In this document: positions 1 through 10,199 of the stretch, one piece after another | Layout: each line of letters opens with the position of its first letter | Position numbering within the stretch: the stretch's first letter is position 1 | Assembly: GCA_048013815.1 (NCBI GenBank) | Contig: CM106585.1 | Coordinates: 7,254,001-7,318,000 of the forward strand | Reading direction: 5' to 3' | Source: Setoptus koraiensis | Lineage: Eukaryota > Arthropoda | DNA: 64,000 nucleotides | Translations under genes and position numbers: made by a program | Notes under the pieces: model-generated | What the model was told of the DNA's origin: nothing | Seen by the model: the letters and a program-made list of their open reading frames with translations, nothing else | Databases searched by the model: none

Positions 1-259
1 AACAACAACAAGCTCGCCAACAACAACACCGACACCAACTGTGACAGGTCCGAAATAACACGCCAGACGCCAAGCTGCAACATAGCTGTACTTTGACTAT
101 CCATAAACAGCTATGTGTGGCGCTGCTGTGAAAAACGATGATGAAAAAGTGTGTCAACTCGCTTATCTATCACTATCTGTGCCGCTGGATCCCGTAAGTT
201 GCGGGCTGTAACAGCGATCCGCGGATGAGCTTGGCCTGTTCAAACACACACACACACAC

Positions 260-313
260 CATCGGAGCCATTGGAGCCATCGGAACCACTGGAGCCACTG
301 GAACCACTGGAAG
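260..313. repeat. 9-bp minisatellite, about six units
   Basis: Six 9-bp units of the type CATCGGAGC / CACTGGAAC follow a CA dinucleotide run that ends at about 259. Units differ at two or three positions. The open frames across it on both strands are by-products of the 9-bp period. Confidence 0.9.
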
Positions 314-680
314 CACAGGTACACGTCAAATGGTCGATATTCTCGATAAAGTTAAGCTTGTTTGTGCAACCTGTCGCCTTTGTTTGGTTCTCATCAAAAG
401 TCAAACGTTGGCCCCACAACGAATGCACGGTGCACCTGTTGCACTTAAGTGTACTGTTAAACATGATGACAATAAATGTAATAATTACCATTGGCAATAA
501 ACAATGTTTTTTGTGGTCGCCACTTTCAATTCACAATTGCTTGACAATGACAACAACTACATGTTACATGATAGTAACTAGTTGACGAGAGTCCTGTTAC
601 ATGATACTGACAATTGTGAGCGTCGCAAAGTGGAAAAGCCCCGCCGAGTGCCTTGGTCTCCCGCAAACTATCACACTTTC

Positions 681-743
681 CTCGATCTGCTCGGTCTGCT
701 CGGTCTGCTCGATCCGCTCGATCCGCTCGATCCACTCGATTCA
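681..743. repeat. 9-bp minisatellite, seven units
   Basis: Seven tandem 9-bp units of the type CTCGATCCG / CTCGGTCTG. The same unit length as the array at 260-313 suggests the same slippage process, but the unit sequence is different. Confidence 0.92.
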
Positions 744-1683
744 CAAGTATGCAGCCTTGTGAGTGAATATCGAGCGCACATTGGCCGCTGTCACTTGATA
801 TTCGCCTTTTTGGCCGCTCATATTCAACATATTCATTATTCACTTGTGGATTCGCTTGGTGTGATCGGTCGAGGTCACAGCACATCTAGTTCTGACAAAC
901 ATTGTGAACACACGAAAACATGAAAGTGTCAATGCTCAAAAAATATGCCCACCAAATGTGATATGTTTTGTGTGTGATTTGTCGTTGGCACAACACAGTT
1001 TGTCACGCTTTCAAACGGGACATGACAGCCTCACCGGGGTATCTCACTACTAGTAACTCATTACTATTGACTCACTACTAGTGAGTCACTAGTAGCAAAT
1101 TGCTAGTAAGCAGTGACAAGTTGCTGAAGAGCCGTCACGGGACTCAAAAGTCAAATATGGCGCCAATATTTGCGAAAAAGTTTGCGTCACATTTTAGACA
1201 AACCGCACATCCGTCCAACAACGCGACTAGCCTAGTTTCACTAGGTAAGCTTGTTACACCAATTCGGGTTCGTAATCATCACCATCGGCTCACCTGTCGT
1301 AGACTATGCGATGGGGCTCGCTGACAGTTTAGCCACCATATCGCACCCAACTGACAGCTTGATAGTTGGTGGCAAGCGCGAAACTGTGTCCGATGGACAC
1401 AAGTCATTTGTGACAAGCGGCGGCGACTGGTCGTCGAGTCGCGTCTCGCCGAGTGTCGCAATTGTTGTCCGTGCTTACATGCACCTTATAAGGTGTCGCT
1501 TGGGCTTGGCCGGAGTGTTTGTTTATGCTGCCAACAAGAAATGTTCGAGATTCTCAAAAAGCGAATATTTATGATGCTTTGCATCGTGCTATTCACGACA
1601 GCACGATCATGACCATCATGATGACCATGATGACGACGATGAAGTTGTTTAGACTAACAATGTAACTGACATCCAATGGGAAA

Positions 1684-1719
1684 TGGCGATAAATAAATGT
1701 TTATTGCTATTTATCGCCA
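1684..1719. repeat. Perfect 11-bp inverted repeat
   Basis: TGGCGATAAAT at 1684-1694 is matched exactly by its reverse complement at 1709-1719, with a 14-nt AT-rich loop. It is one of a series of short hairpins in this window. Confidence 0.85.
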
Positions 1720-1941
1720 GGCGGTGCGCAGCCCAGAAACACTTTTGCTGTCGAAGCAAACACTTGTGGCTGTTGCAACAAGTCAAGGCTATTGTATGGC
1801 GATAATAATGATAATCTTGTATCTGTTGTGATGTTTGTGTTAGGTGAAGCGAAGTAAGCTCCTTCTATCTGTGTTGCACGCATACTAATATATTCGGCTC
1901 ACTTTTCGGCTGGCCAGCTCCTCGAGAGAGAAGCGTCCTCG

Positions 1942-1972
1942 CGAGAGAGGGAGAGAGAGAGAGAGAGAGAGC
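1942..1972. repeat. GA microsatellite
   Basis: An almost pure GA run of about 30 nt, flanked on both sides by CTCTC/GAGAG-rich sequence. Confidence 0.9.
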
Positions 1973-4426
1973 CTCTCGGACGCAAGCGGTCGGACAGGGC
2001 GACAATAGCTTATTAGTTGCCACGCAAAAAAGCCATCATTTTATGTTGTCAGACAAACAAATATTACAACATGTCAATGCGTACAAATACATCCTTGTGT
2101 GTTTGTTTGCTTCTGGTGTTGCTGCGCAGCGTCATTGTCCGACAATGGCCACCGTTTATTGTGTGATATATGATATACGACGACACCGACTAGTTGCTGG
2201 TGTCGCTGTTGCGCAACCACTGTTCTTTCTGTTTATATATGGCCAAACTGCCGAATAATAACCAACTTTGTTGTTCTTGCCGAATATATGCCACTAATTG
2301 AGTACAGTGCAGTGGCCACTCTAACAGCTCGACACAACAACAAGCACCAACAGAACAGATTAACCATCGCCAACGACTACACATACGATAGCCACCATCT
2401 TGTCAATCTTGTGTTTGCCTGGCCCAACCTGACAACTGGCCATTCCGAGGGGCACCAGCGCTCGTTTCAGCCAATTTCGTTTCGGTTACCTTGCAGTCAG
2501 ATTGAGATTAACAGTTGACTCTATACGTTACGAGTCTATAATGTGAATTGACTGATTGAATCGCCTGAGAAATCTCTAGCCAACAATATTTAGCAAGCGT
2601 GTGCAAATTGTGCAATACACATACACTGTTGGAGTACGAATTACACAAAATTTGCAACCTCGCAAATTGTGCCATCTTCATTATATCTCATTGAACTTTT
2701 GCCTGTATACATACCCTCTGCTTATATGGTGCATATATGGTCTATCTGGCTGGCAAATGATAACAACAAGTGCACTACACAACAATTAATTAGCTTAAGG
2801 AATGCGAATGCCAATCTTGATCTTTACCAGAGAGCCAATGATTAGTGGGAAAAGAATATCACGGACTCAAGTGATTATTGCAAATGAATCTTTTGTGCTA
2901 GTGCCGCAAACATCTTAATCACTGTGTGATCATGATTGAGATGAGATTATAATCATCATTATCATTGTCTTGTCGTTAGTGTAGGCACACTCGGTCTAGG
3001 TCGTCGGTGTTGTTGTTGCTGTTGTTGTTGTTGTTGCTGCTGTTGCACTTGTGGCGCTTGTTGCGCCGCAAAGAGAATGAAATGATAGTAATAGGGAGCA
3101 GCATATGTGGATCATCATGTGCAACACCATAACACACCAGATAAGAGATCCACAAACAGCAACAACAACAACAACAACAACAATACTAACTAGACAGAGA
3201 TCATCGTCCAGCCAATTGGTGCTCTATGGGTGCCCAAGTGAACTTGACTTGTGTGGCTTCCAATGCCCACAAATACCACCGATACACACCGAGTGGTAGT
3301 GAAACAACAACGTTGGCGTACACTTGTTGCGTCGTATGTGTGCTGTTGCAATCGTGTGTCCAATCAACCATCAACTGTATAAAAGATGGCGGTAATTAAA
3401 CGGCCGGCCAATATGTTTGGCGCCAGATATCTTTCAATTAGCTTCCATTTAGCCAACTCAATCAATAGACAGATTAGCAATTCACAATGGTGCATGAGAC
3501 GAACCTCCTGCAAGAACAACCGGTGTGTGTGTTGTTGCCTCAATGGAAACCTCGGCGTCTCGTAACAATATTTAATTTGGAATTTGAAATCGCTCGCCGG
3601 TGTGTGTACAATCCATCATTACCAACCTGACAAACTGCGACTATTAGATGCATTGGACGTATTAGATGCACCAGAGATGGATAATAATCGTGAAGGAACA
3701 GAGCGAGAGAGAGACAACCAGTTTGCATCGTGATTTAACTTGATTGATCTAGTTTCCCTCTTGTTCCCTCCTATTTGCGTTCGCTCTCTATTATTATACC
3801 GCCTACATTGCTCTAATAGTAATCCTACCTTTGGCAATATCATCATGATCACACTGATGACAGTGTGTGTATATGCAGACGCACAAACACTGAAAATAGT
3901 TTTGGGCAAAGTGTAAGTGAGTGATCAATCATATCATCAAGAAATGAAGATTCTTGCGAGATTTCAGATCCACTTCCACTTGTTGATGTTGTTATATTGT
4001 GTGCAGTGTGTGTCTCACAACTATCAAACTCTGCGGTGTATATATCGTGTTGCTGTTGTTGTTGTTACTGTTGTTGTTGTTGTTATAACCTCAACAGGTT
4101 AACTATTCTTTATTCATTCTTCGCCTAGTCTTTGTGTACTATTGCTAGCCCTTAACGAATCTTCATCGAATGATTTGAAATTTCCAACAATCTATTTCAT
4201 TCAATGGTGACTCATTGGACAACGTTAGACGCTAGTAGTAGGCATCTATTCTCGTGTATTCGATCATGTATCATCGATGGTGTGCTCCTCCAATAGATTA
4301 AATATTCAATGTATAAATGTGTTCATAGCTGAAAACGTTCGTCCAATGTTTGGTGCTGATTGCTACAAGCACGACTCCTGATGTAATACTATATACAAGA
4401 TGCTGCTAATTCCCATCTTGGCCCAT

Positions 4427-4500
4427 CTGGCAGTATTTTGCAGTATCTGGCAGTGTTTTGCAGTATCTGGCAGTGTTTTGCAGTATCTGGCAGTATCTGA
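4427..4500. repeat. 20-bp tandem repeat
   Basis: About three and a half copies of a 20-bp unit built from CAGTATCTGG and CAGTGTTTTG. No coding role is apparent. Confidence 0.88.
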
Positions 4501-5863
4501 CGGTATCCCATAGCAGATGCTGAGATAACGATGATGGCAATAACACGGGTGTAGTAGTGCTAAATCCCTATTGATTAGTTTCTTTATCCTATCTTGCCTC
4601 TAGAGTTGCCAGTTCCATGTCAAATAGGTGCCCATGTTCTTAGGTTGCTATTCGTCGGCTGGTTCGTTCGTTCGTTTGTTTGTTTGTTTGTGTGTGTTAT
4701 AGCTATTGTAGTATGTTATATATGTAAACAAAATGGAGCGGAATGGAGCTTCGTTTTGAAAATGATTGATCATTTAATCATTGATGCACAACAAGTTTAT
4801 AATTATCAATTAGAACAAGTGAAGGTGCTGCCAATCAGCGGCGATCATGGTGGCTAGCAAGCGTGCATTATATATACTGTATTTTCTGTATATATTTCAT
4901 CATCATTGTTACAAAGATCGACAACGATCAAGCATACACAAACAATTTGTACATGTGTAGGGTTGCTGCTATTTATCTGCTTGAATAAATAACCACCACA
5001 ACTACTGACAACTAACCACTTTTTGCTGTTGCTGTTGTTGCTACTGCTGTCAAACATCCAAACCAATCGCATATCGGCAATATATTGGCTTGGTAAAAGA
5101 ATCGGCTTCTTGGTTTTCTTGAAAAACTGTATCAATCACAATTGTACATGACTGGCAAGCGTGCCAACTGATCGAGTGTCTTGAAATAGATCAAAATAAC
5201 ACAAATGCATGTCCATGATCAATGAAGATGAACAATGAGTCACACATGTTAAATGCATAAACACCAAACCACGATGCCACCCAAACGTTTTCACGAACAA
5301 TAACACTTGGAATGCCACTCAATCTCCAGGGGTCCAATCGCTAGTCCAGTTGATGTTGTTGCTGTTGTTGTTCGCATTGCTGTTGGTCCATCTTTGCATC
5401 ACTGCTCCATCACAGTCGGCCTCCGGGGTGCTGTCATCTTGTTTTGCCACTTCTTCTTTTTTCTTTTTCTAAAACAAAGCAAGCTCATCATCATAGATCG
5501 AGATTGAATAACATGGTGAGCTTAGCATAATTATTAACACACCCAATTAGATAAATCTTGACCCATGTTTTCGAAAGAAACTATGACAAACAAATCTGCC
5601 ATAGGCAAACGCGCGCCATAAAATTTGTGCAGCTTGCGCATTATCTCACGACGCACGTTTCTCTTTCTCTGTGCGTGTTTTCTTTTTACGAATCATCTGA
5701 TGGTTAAATCACCACGTTGCTGTTTATTTTTTATTATTTCTTCGTGATTTATTACATCCATGCTGTAGACCCCATATTTATCACCATATTTAATTATAAC
5801 AATGTCACCATTAATCACCTGATTGATTACTCGATCATAATTACTGCTGGTGGCTTGTTAACA

Positions 5864-6628
5864 ATGGACACAAACACCATTCATATTATTCTTGCCAAGG
5901 CCAACAGTTGTCAATGGAACAATGACGATTATGTTATCTGTGATATTAAAATTAGAGCAATGGATCCAAAAACCATACAACAAAACCGTCATACAGATTA
6001 TCAACAAAAAGCCAATCACAATATTGTTGTAACGAGCACCATTATCGACTCTCACACCCTATTCAAGGTAATACACGAGCTGAGATGTTCGCAAAAGTTT
6101 CGCAATGGCTTGGCCAGAAAGGTGCGCCACGATAGGCAATTTAAATTTGGACAAGGCGTTAATGGCGACAATTATCATCACGTTGAGGTGGCCACGGTGC
6201 TAGTCCAAGCCAATACGGTCCTACCTATCGATTATAACTGGACCGTGAGAGTGCTAAATGTTGCATTAGGCAGGGTGATTCTGGAGGATTGTTATTCATG
6301 GCTCTCAACATTAGGCGGAGCATTCTCGTCGCTCGGAGAGGACTTCGATGAATTCTCAATTAAAGCAGGCCTATTAGCTGCTCAAAAACAATTTAAATTG
6401 GCCCTGCTTCTCGGAGACGAAAGATTGTTGGCCAAATGTCATTTATTTGTGTCATTATCATTATGTCAACTTGGCAGAAAAAGACAATGCGTGAGACATC
6501 TCAGGAATGTAGTCATTCCATATCTTAGTTCTTTGCCCAAAATTGATAATGTATTGAAGAATATGTATCTGCACATTTTATTTAGATTGAAAAATCCATT
6601 CAAGCAAAAATTTATAGATTCAAAATAG
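5864..6628 (+). CDS. Conserved hypothetical protein, helical repeat-like, 254 aa
   Basis: Single-exon frame. The ATG at 5864 in AACAATGG context is the first in-frame AUG, and the upstream extension would need a UUG start. The C-terminal half (about residues 140-254) looks like a globular helical protein. A stretch with SWLSTLGGAFSSLGEDF leads into amphipathic helices containing AGLLAAQKQFKLALLLGDE and KCHLFVSLSLCQLGRKRQC, a pattern reminiscent of TPR-like solenoids. There is no signal peptide or membrane segment from the chosen start. From memory it resembles a small, uncharacterised metazoan family (possibly DUF4807), but I cannot verify that. It is followed 429 nt later by the convergent GST gene. 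The cellular role is unknown. Confidence is moderate because the helical half is protein-like and the frame is long for this AT-rich region. Confidence 0.65.
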   Translation: MDTNTIHIILAKANSCQWNNDDYVICDIKIRAMDPKTIQQNRHTDYQQKANHNIVVTSTIIDSHTLFKVIHELRCSQKFRNGLARKVRHDRQFKFGQGVNGDNYHHVEVATVLVQANTVLPIDYNWTVRVLNVALGRVILEDCYSWLSTLGGAFSSLGEDFDEFSIKAGLLAAQKQFKLALLLGDERLLAKCHLFVSLSLCQLGRKRQCVRHLRNVVIPYLSSLPKIDNVLKNMYLHILFRLKNPFKQKFIDSK

Positions 6629-7056
6629 ATATATTCGAGGAATAGTACCACTGTTGATAAAAGATCAACTTTCAAGAATCATACTGGCCAGACATCCATT
6701 TAACTATTTCATATTATCTTATATCATGCAATTATTATTATCTTTGGAATCTTAGAGTCTATGCAGTGTATCATCGTTAGGTGATTGTATGCAATATCGA
6801 GCGCCGTTCTAGGAATTCATCAGATTACTGGGCAGACCTTTTTCACACGGACATCTAGGTTCGACTGCCAGGAAATTGCCTTCTCGGCACAACTATTCTG
6901 ACAACTGCACAAACAAAAATCAGGAAAAACCTCTCCGCCGTGACTATGATTGAAATGTGTGTCGAAGTTTATTCATTGCAATGATGACACTAACTTGATT
7001 ATGTTTTATATATTCGAGTTGCCTCTAGATTAATGGATGTCCTCAGCAATAATCTA
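6629..7056. other. Convergent intergenic spacer
   Basis: This stretch separates the 3' ends of the unknown gene (+) and the GST gene (-). I see no further coding or RNA gene here, and no clear polyadenylation hexamer close to either stop codon. Confidence 0.5.
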
Positions 7057-7949
7057 TCATTTGCCCAGGCTGGGATCGCGCTTTGAACTAACAAAAGCTT
7101 TGAATCTGTCGGGAGATAGAGAATATATCGATTAGTGACCAACATAGACGCAACCAAAGTGTTCACGTAGAACAAAACTACTCTCGAGTAATAGCGAGGA
7201 TCAACTTACCTAACTATTGCCTCATCACTGACCGAGTGGTAGGTGGGCAAACTTTTCTTAACTCGATCTATATATGCCACTAATGATTTAAATTCACTCA
7301 AATCATAGTCGCATACTTCGCTCAAAGTTAGACCGCTGACAATTGAGACATCTGCAACAGTGAGGTTATTACCGGTGGAAAATTGTTTCCCTGTGACAAT
7401 ATCATCCAAATGTTTCAGAACATTTTTGAATTCTTTCTCATTCGCCTCATCCAACTCAGGGTTGCCGAAAATAAATGGTTTCAGCAATTCGCTTTGGGCC
7501 TTATACAATTTAGTTAAATCCCAATTAAGCATCATGTCGACTTTAGCTCTTTGAACCGGATCTTTCGGGTACAGCGAATCATCTTTGCCGTATTTATTAA
7601 CCAAGTAGGTGATAATAACACGACTGATTTTGTGCAGCGTAAGAGTGATAAATAAAATTGTTGGTGTAGTTAGAGCATAAAATATAAAAAGAATGAGAAA
7701 GATAGAAATTACATACATGAGAAGACATTAGGTCGTTAGGTAAGCTAACCTTTCGTAGAGAACCAGATCCCCATCCACAATAGTTGGAACAGTGTGTTGC
7801 GGATTTATCTTGAGAAATTCTTCACTCAATTGTTCACCTTTAGCTAAGTCAAGGTATTTCTTGTTTAGCTCTATGCCAAGCTTATCGGCTACCAATTCAA
7901 CGGTTCGACATGGTGGGCTCTCCGGCATATAGTAAAAGTCGACAGGCAT
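7057..7949 (-). CDS. Glutathione S-transferase, delta/epsilon-type, 220 aa
   Basis: Cytosolic GST that conjugates glutathione to electrophiles in detoxification. The exons are 7750-7949, 7210-7623 and 7057-7105 (200, 414 and 49 nt), a phase-consistent frame of 220 codons plus stop and the usual family length. The N-terminal thioredoxin-like domain has MPVDFYYMPESPPCRTV with the catalytic Ser at about residue 11, the G-site segment NPQHTVPT (about 49-56) and the glutathione-binding ESR (66-68), whose Ser codon is split by intron 1. The helical C-terminal domain follows, with the N-capping-box-type segment NLTVADVS. Exon 2 ends in AG|GTAAGT. If that intron is kept, its TAA stops the protein after EAIVR, whereas splicing to exon 3 adds a tail ending in DPSLGK. 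Active-site Ser and overall pattern fit the arthropod delta class; epsilon is less likely. Confidence 0.95.
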
Positions 7950-10199
7950 GTTTGTTTAGATGTTGATTACTCAAAAATTCAGGTATATTCTTGATTAATT
8001 TTGACCTTAGTCCAGTTGTTACTAACTTTTCTTACTCTCAAAGCCAAAAAATGACATTCATTGATATCGAGGCTTAGATTTGATTGTTATTTGACGCGTT
8101 ACGGTGGCTAGAGTGACGAGTAGTTAGCCAGATATTAGAATTGTTGTCATAGTAACTCGTGATTCAAGGCCACCTGCTTGAAACTATCCCTATCTTGTTG
8201 ATAAGAAACAAGTGGTTTGTTGCCGCGAAAAGGGCGCTTTCGCTGTATCTCCCGTGCGATCACGCAATTTCTCTCGTAGCATCGTGACTTTTTCGAAGAC
8301 GAAGTTTGTTTTTTCCCCAGCCATTGCATTATCGTTCTACACAATGATAATGGGGAAGGGAGAGAGAGAGAGTCGGCCGAGACCAATCCCACTTTTGGAA
8401 TACGTCGGGAGGGAATGCAGCACTCCCCCGCCTCCCAACGTCAAGGTCATGCCGCATGACTCGAGCAATATGACTGTTGAAGATTGCAGCACCATTGGTG
8501 TTGCGGGCGGATTGCCGCCCAGGGCGGGCATGCCCAATTTTGAGCGGCTTCGGGCGGCTTGGGCGGCGAATTTAGGGGCCCCAGTTGCATCAAATAGCCA
8601 GAATCATTTACAACTTGTTGGTTTGTACTATCTAAAACGGAAATATTTAGATCTCACCCAATATTACTAAACTATTCATCGCCCCAAGCCGCTCAGCCGC
8701 CCAAAACCGCCCATAATTGGGCATTCCCAGCTTGGGCGGCAATCTGCCCGCAGCACTGAGCACCAGCAATGCACCTGGGCGAAGTTCATTTTCATTCCAC
8801 CAGGAGCGCAAAGAGCGTGTTTTGATGCACACACAAGCGTGCAATGTTAGGTTAAATGTTTATTTATTTGGATTCAATAAAGCATTCATTTTACATTGTT
8901 AGCTGATGAGGTCAAGTGTTTTTCATCGCCAGGTAGCGCCAGGTTATTGTGAGCTATCCTGCAGATACGCGCCCCGCAAGATCAACTGCTGCTTGCTAGA
9001 ACTGCTTATAAAATTCCGCGTGCACCGCCCTGGCGGAATAAAAATGAACTCCGCAAAAGGACGATAAAAAAACGCACGTTCACAAGGCAAGCCGGGTATA
9101 TCTACGGACTGAGAGGAACCCGAACAAATATTTATCCGTTTTGTTTTGGTTGGTTCCTATTCCGCCAAAATTTGGCCAAATGCATCATCTCAAAAGTGGC
9201 ACGGACAAGATACAAGAGACTAACCCGCTTATTGGCTCTCACAATTGCACTTTGTGGGTCGGCGTGTCTGCCAAATAACGATCCCTGGCAAGGTCCAGAA
9301 AAGACCAGAATAATCCGGAATGGAAAATTAAATTGAGTAAACGGTTTTTTATTTCTCAGAGATCTACAAAATAACGCCGTTGGGAAAAAATCCGATAGTT
9401 TTCAATATCTAGGTAATCTTGTCAGCGGTATTCAGCTAGTCACAAGATGTCACCGAGAAGCTGATCAAATCATCATCACAATGTTTGCACAAGCACAATG
9501 GCAGTTAATAACCATAACACATATCTCATCTAGAGGGAAAAATTGTTAAATGCACCGAGCATGGCCCATAGTTCACGACCTGCTTATTTGTCTAAAATGC
9601 AAGTGTTTGTATTGACAAGGATCTTCCAATGACAGTGGTCAGACCTGACTTTAGCCGTATATGACTCTAACCGTTTATTGCCGTTGACTAATTGATTGGA
9701 ACAGTATAAATATTGATGTTATCGACTAGAAATTCTACGAATTAACACGATCAGACTTGTGCCTACTGTTGGTATTTGGTATGATGTCAGTTGTGTACTA
9801 ACTATTGTGACTAGGTTGGCACGCAGCATATGTTGTTATTGTTGAATAAACAAACATGATTGAAATTCTCATTCACTTGGCACCTACATGCATAGCTTAA
9901 TTATCCGGCAATTATCATTCTATTTGGAGATATCAAGCATGACAGCATTCATTTTATCATTTGTGTTTTCAACAACAAATGACTCATCGCGAGAAACAGG
10001 ATTTCTACGTAATCAATTCAATGATAACATAGGCCACCATATTGTTATCCGACAACTTCCAAGACACCCCACGTTCAATGATAATTGATTGGTCTATTAT
10101 ATTAATTGTGATCAGCAATTGCTAATTTGACTTTAAACAGACGAATGCTCTTTGGGGTGCGATCGCAAACCATTGATGCATTGACAGCATTAAATAACC
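7950..10199. other. Intergenic region between GST and CD36-family genes
   Basis: The starts of the GST (-) and CD36-family (+) genes diverge from this 2.25 kb stretch, so it should hold both promoters. A GC-rich inverted repeat lies at 8502-8752. Another small hairpin with ATTCCGC/GCGGAAT arms is near 9014-9040. The 152-aa frame at 8212-8670 has no recognisable similarity and runs through one arm of the inverted repeat, so I do not call it a gene. Confidence 0.55.
8502..8752. repeat. GC-rich inverted repeat with about 70-bp arms (MITE-like)
   Basis: The left arm (about 8502-8572) and the reverse complement of the right arm (about 8680-8752) share blocks such as GATTGCCGCCCA, ATGCCCAATT and GGGCGGCT, with roughly a quarter of positions differing. 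The spacer is about 107 nt and more AT-rich. The structure suits a small non-autonomous DNA transposon or foldback element, but I found no convincing target-site duplication. Confidence 0.6.

Larger units (their letters stand above)
1..5863. other. Left non-coding region with short tandem repeats
   Basis: I recognise no conserved coding sequence here. Open frames are short, start at non-AUG codons or translate simple repeats. The stretch holds a CA run followed by a 9-bp minisatellite (260-313), a second 9-bp minisatellite (681-743), a GA run (1942-1972), a perfect 11-bp hairpin (1684-1719), GTT/CAA runs near 3005-3050 and 3160-3185, and a 20-bp repeat (4427-4500). A reading frame enters from base 1 and stops at 94-96. 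It is Asn-rich and could be the end of a gene outside the window, but nothing confirms that. Confidence 0.6.

Noticed and set aside
1-96. Asn-rich frame entering from the left edge
   Set aside because: Only 31 codons, low complexity, no splice or family support.
5717-5863. 50-residue N-terminal extension of the hypothetical protein
   Set aside because: It needs a UUG start; ATG 5864 is the first AUG in frame.
6840-6880. tRNA-like GGTTCGA segment
   Set aside because: No matching acceptor, D or anticodon stems could be drawn around it.
8212-8670. 152-aa protein gene
   Set aside because: The frame crosses an inverted-repeat arm, has no similarity and starts in a purine-rich low-complexity stretch.
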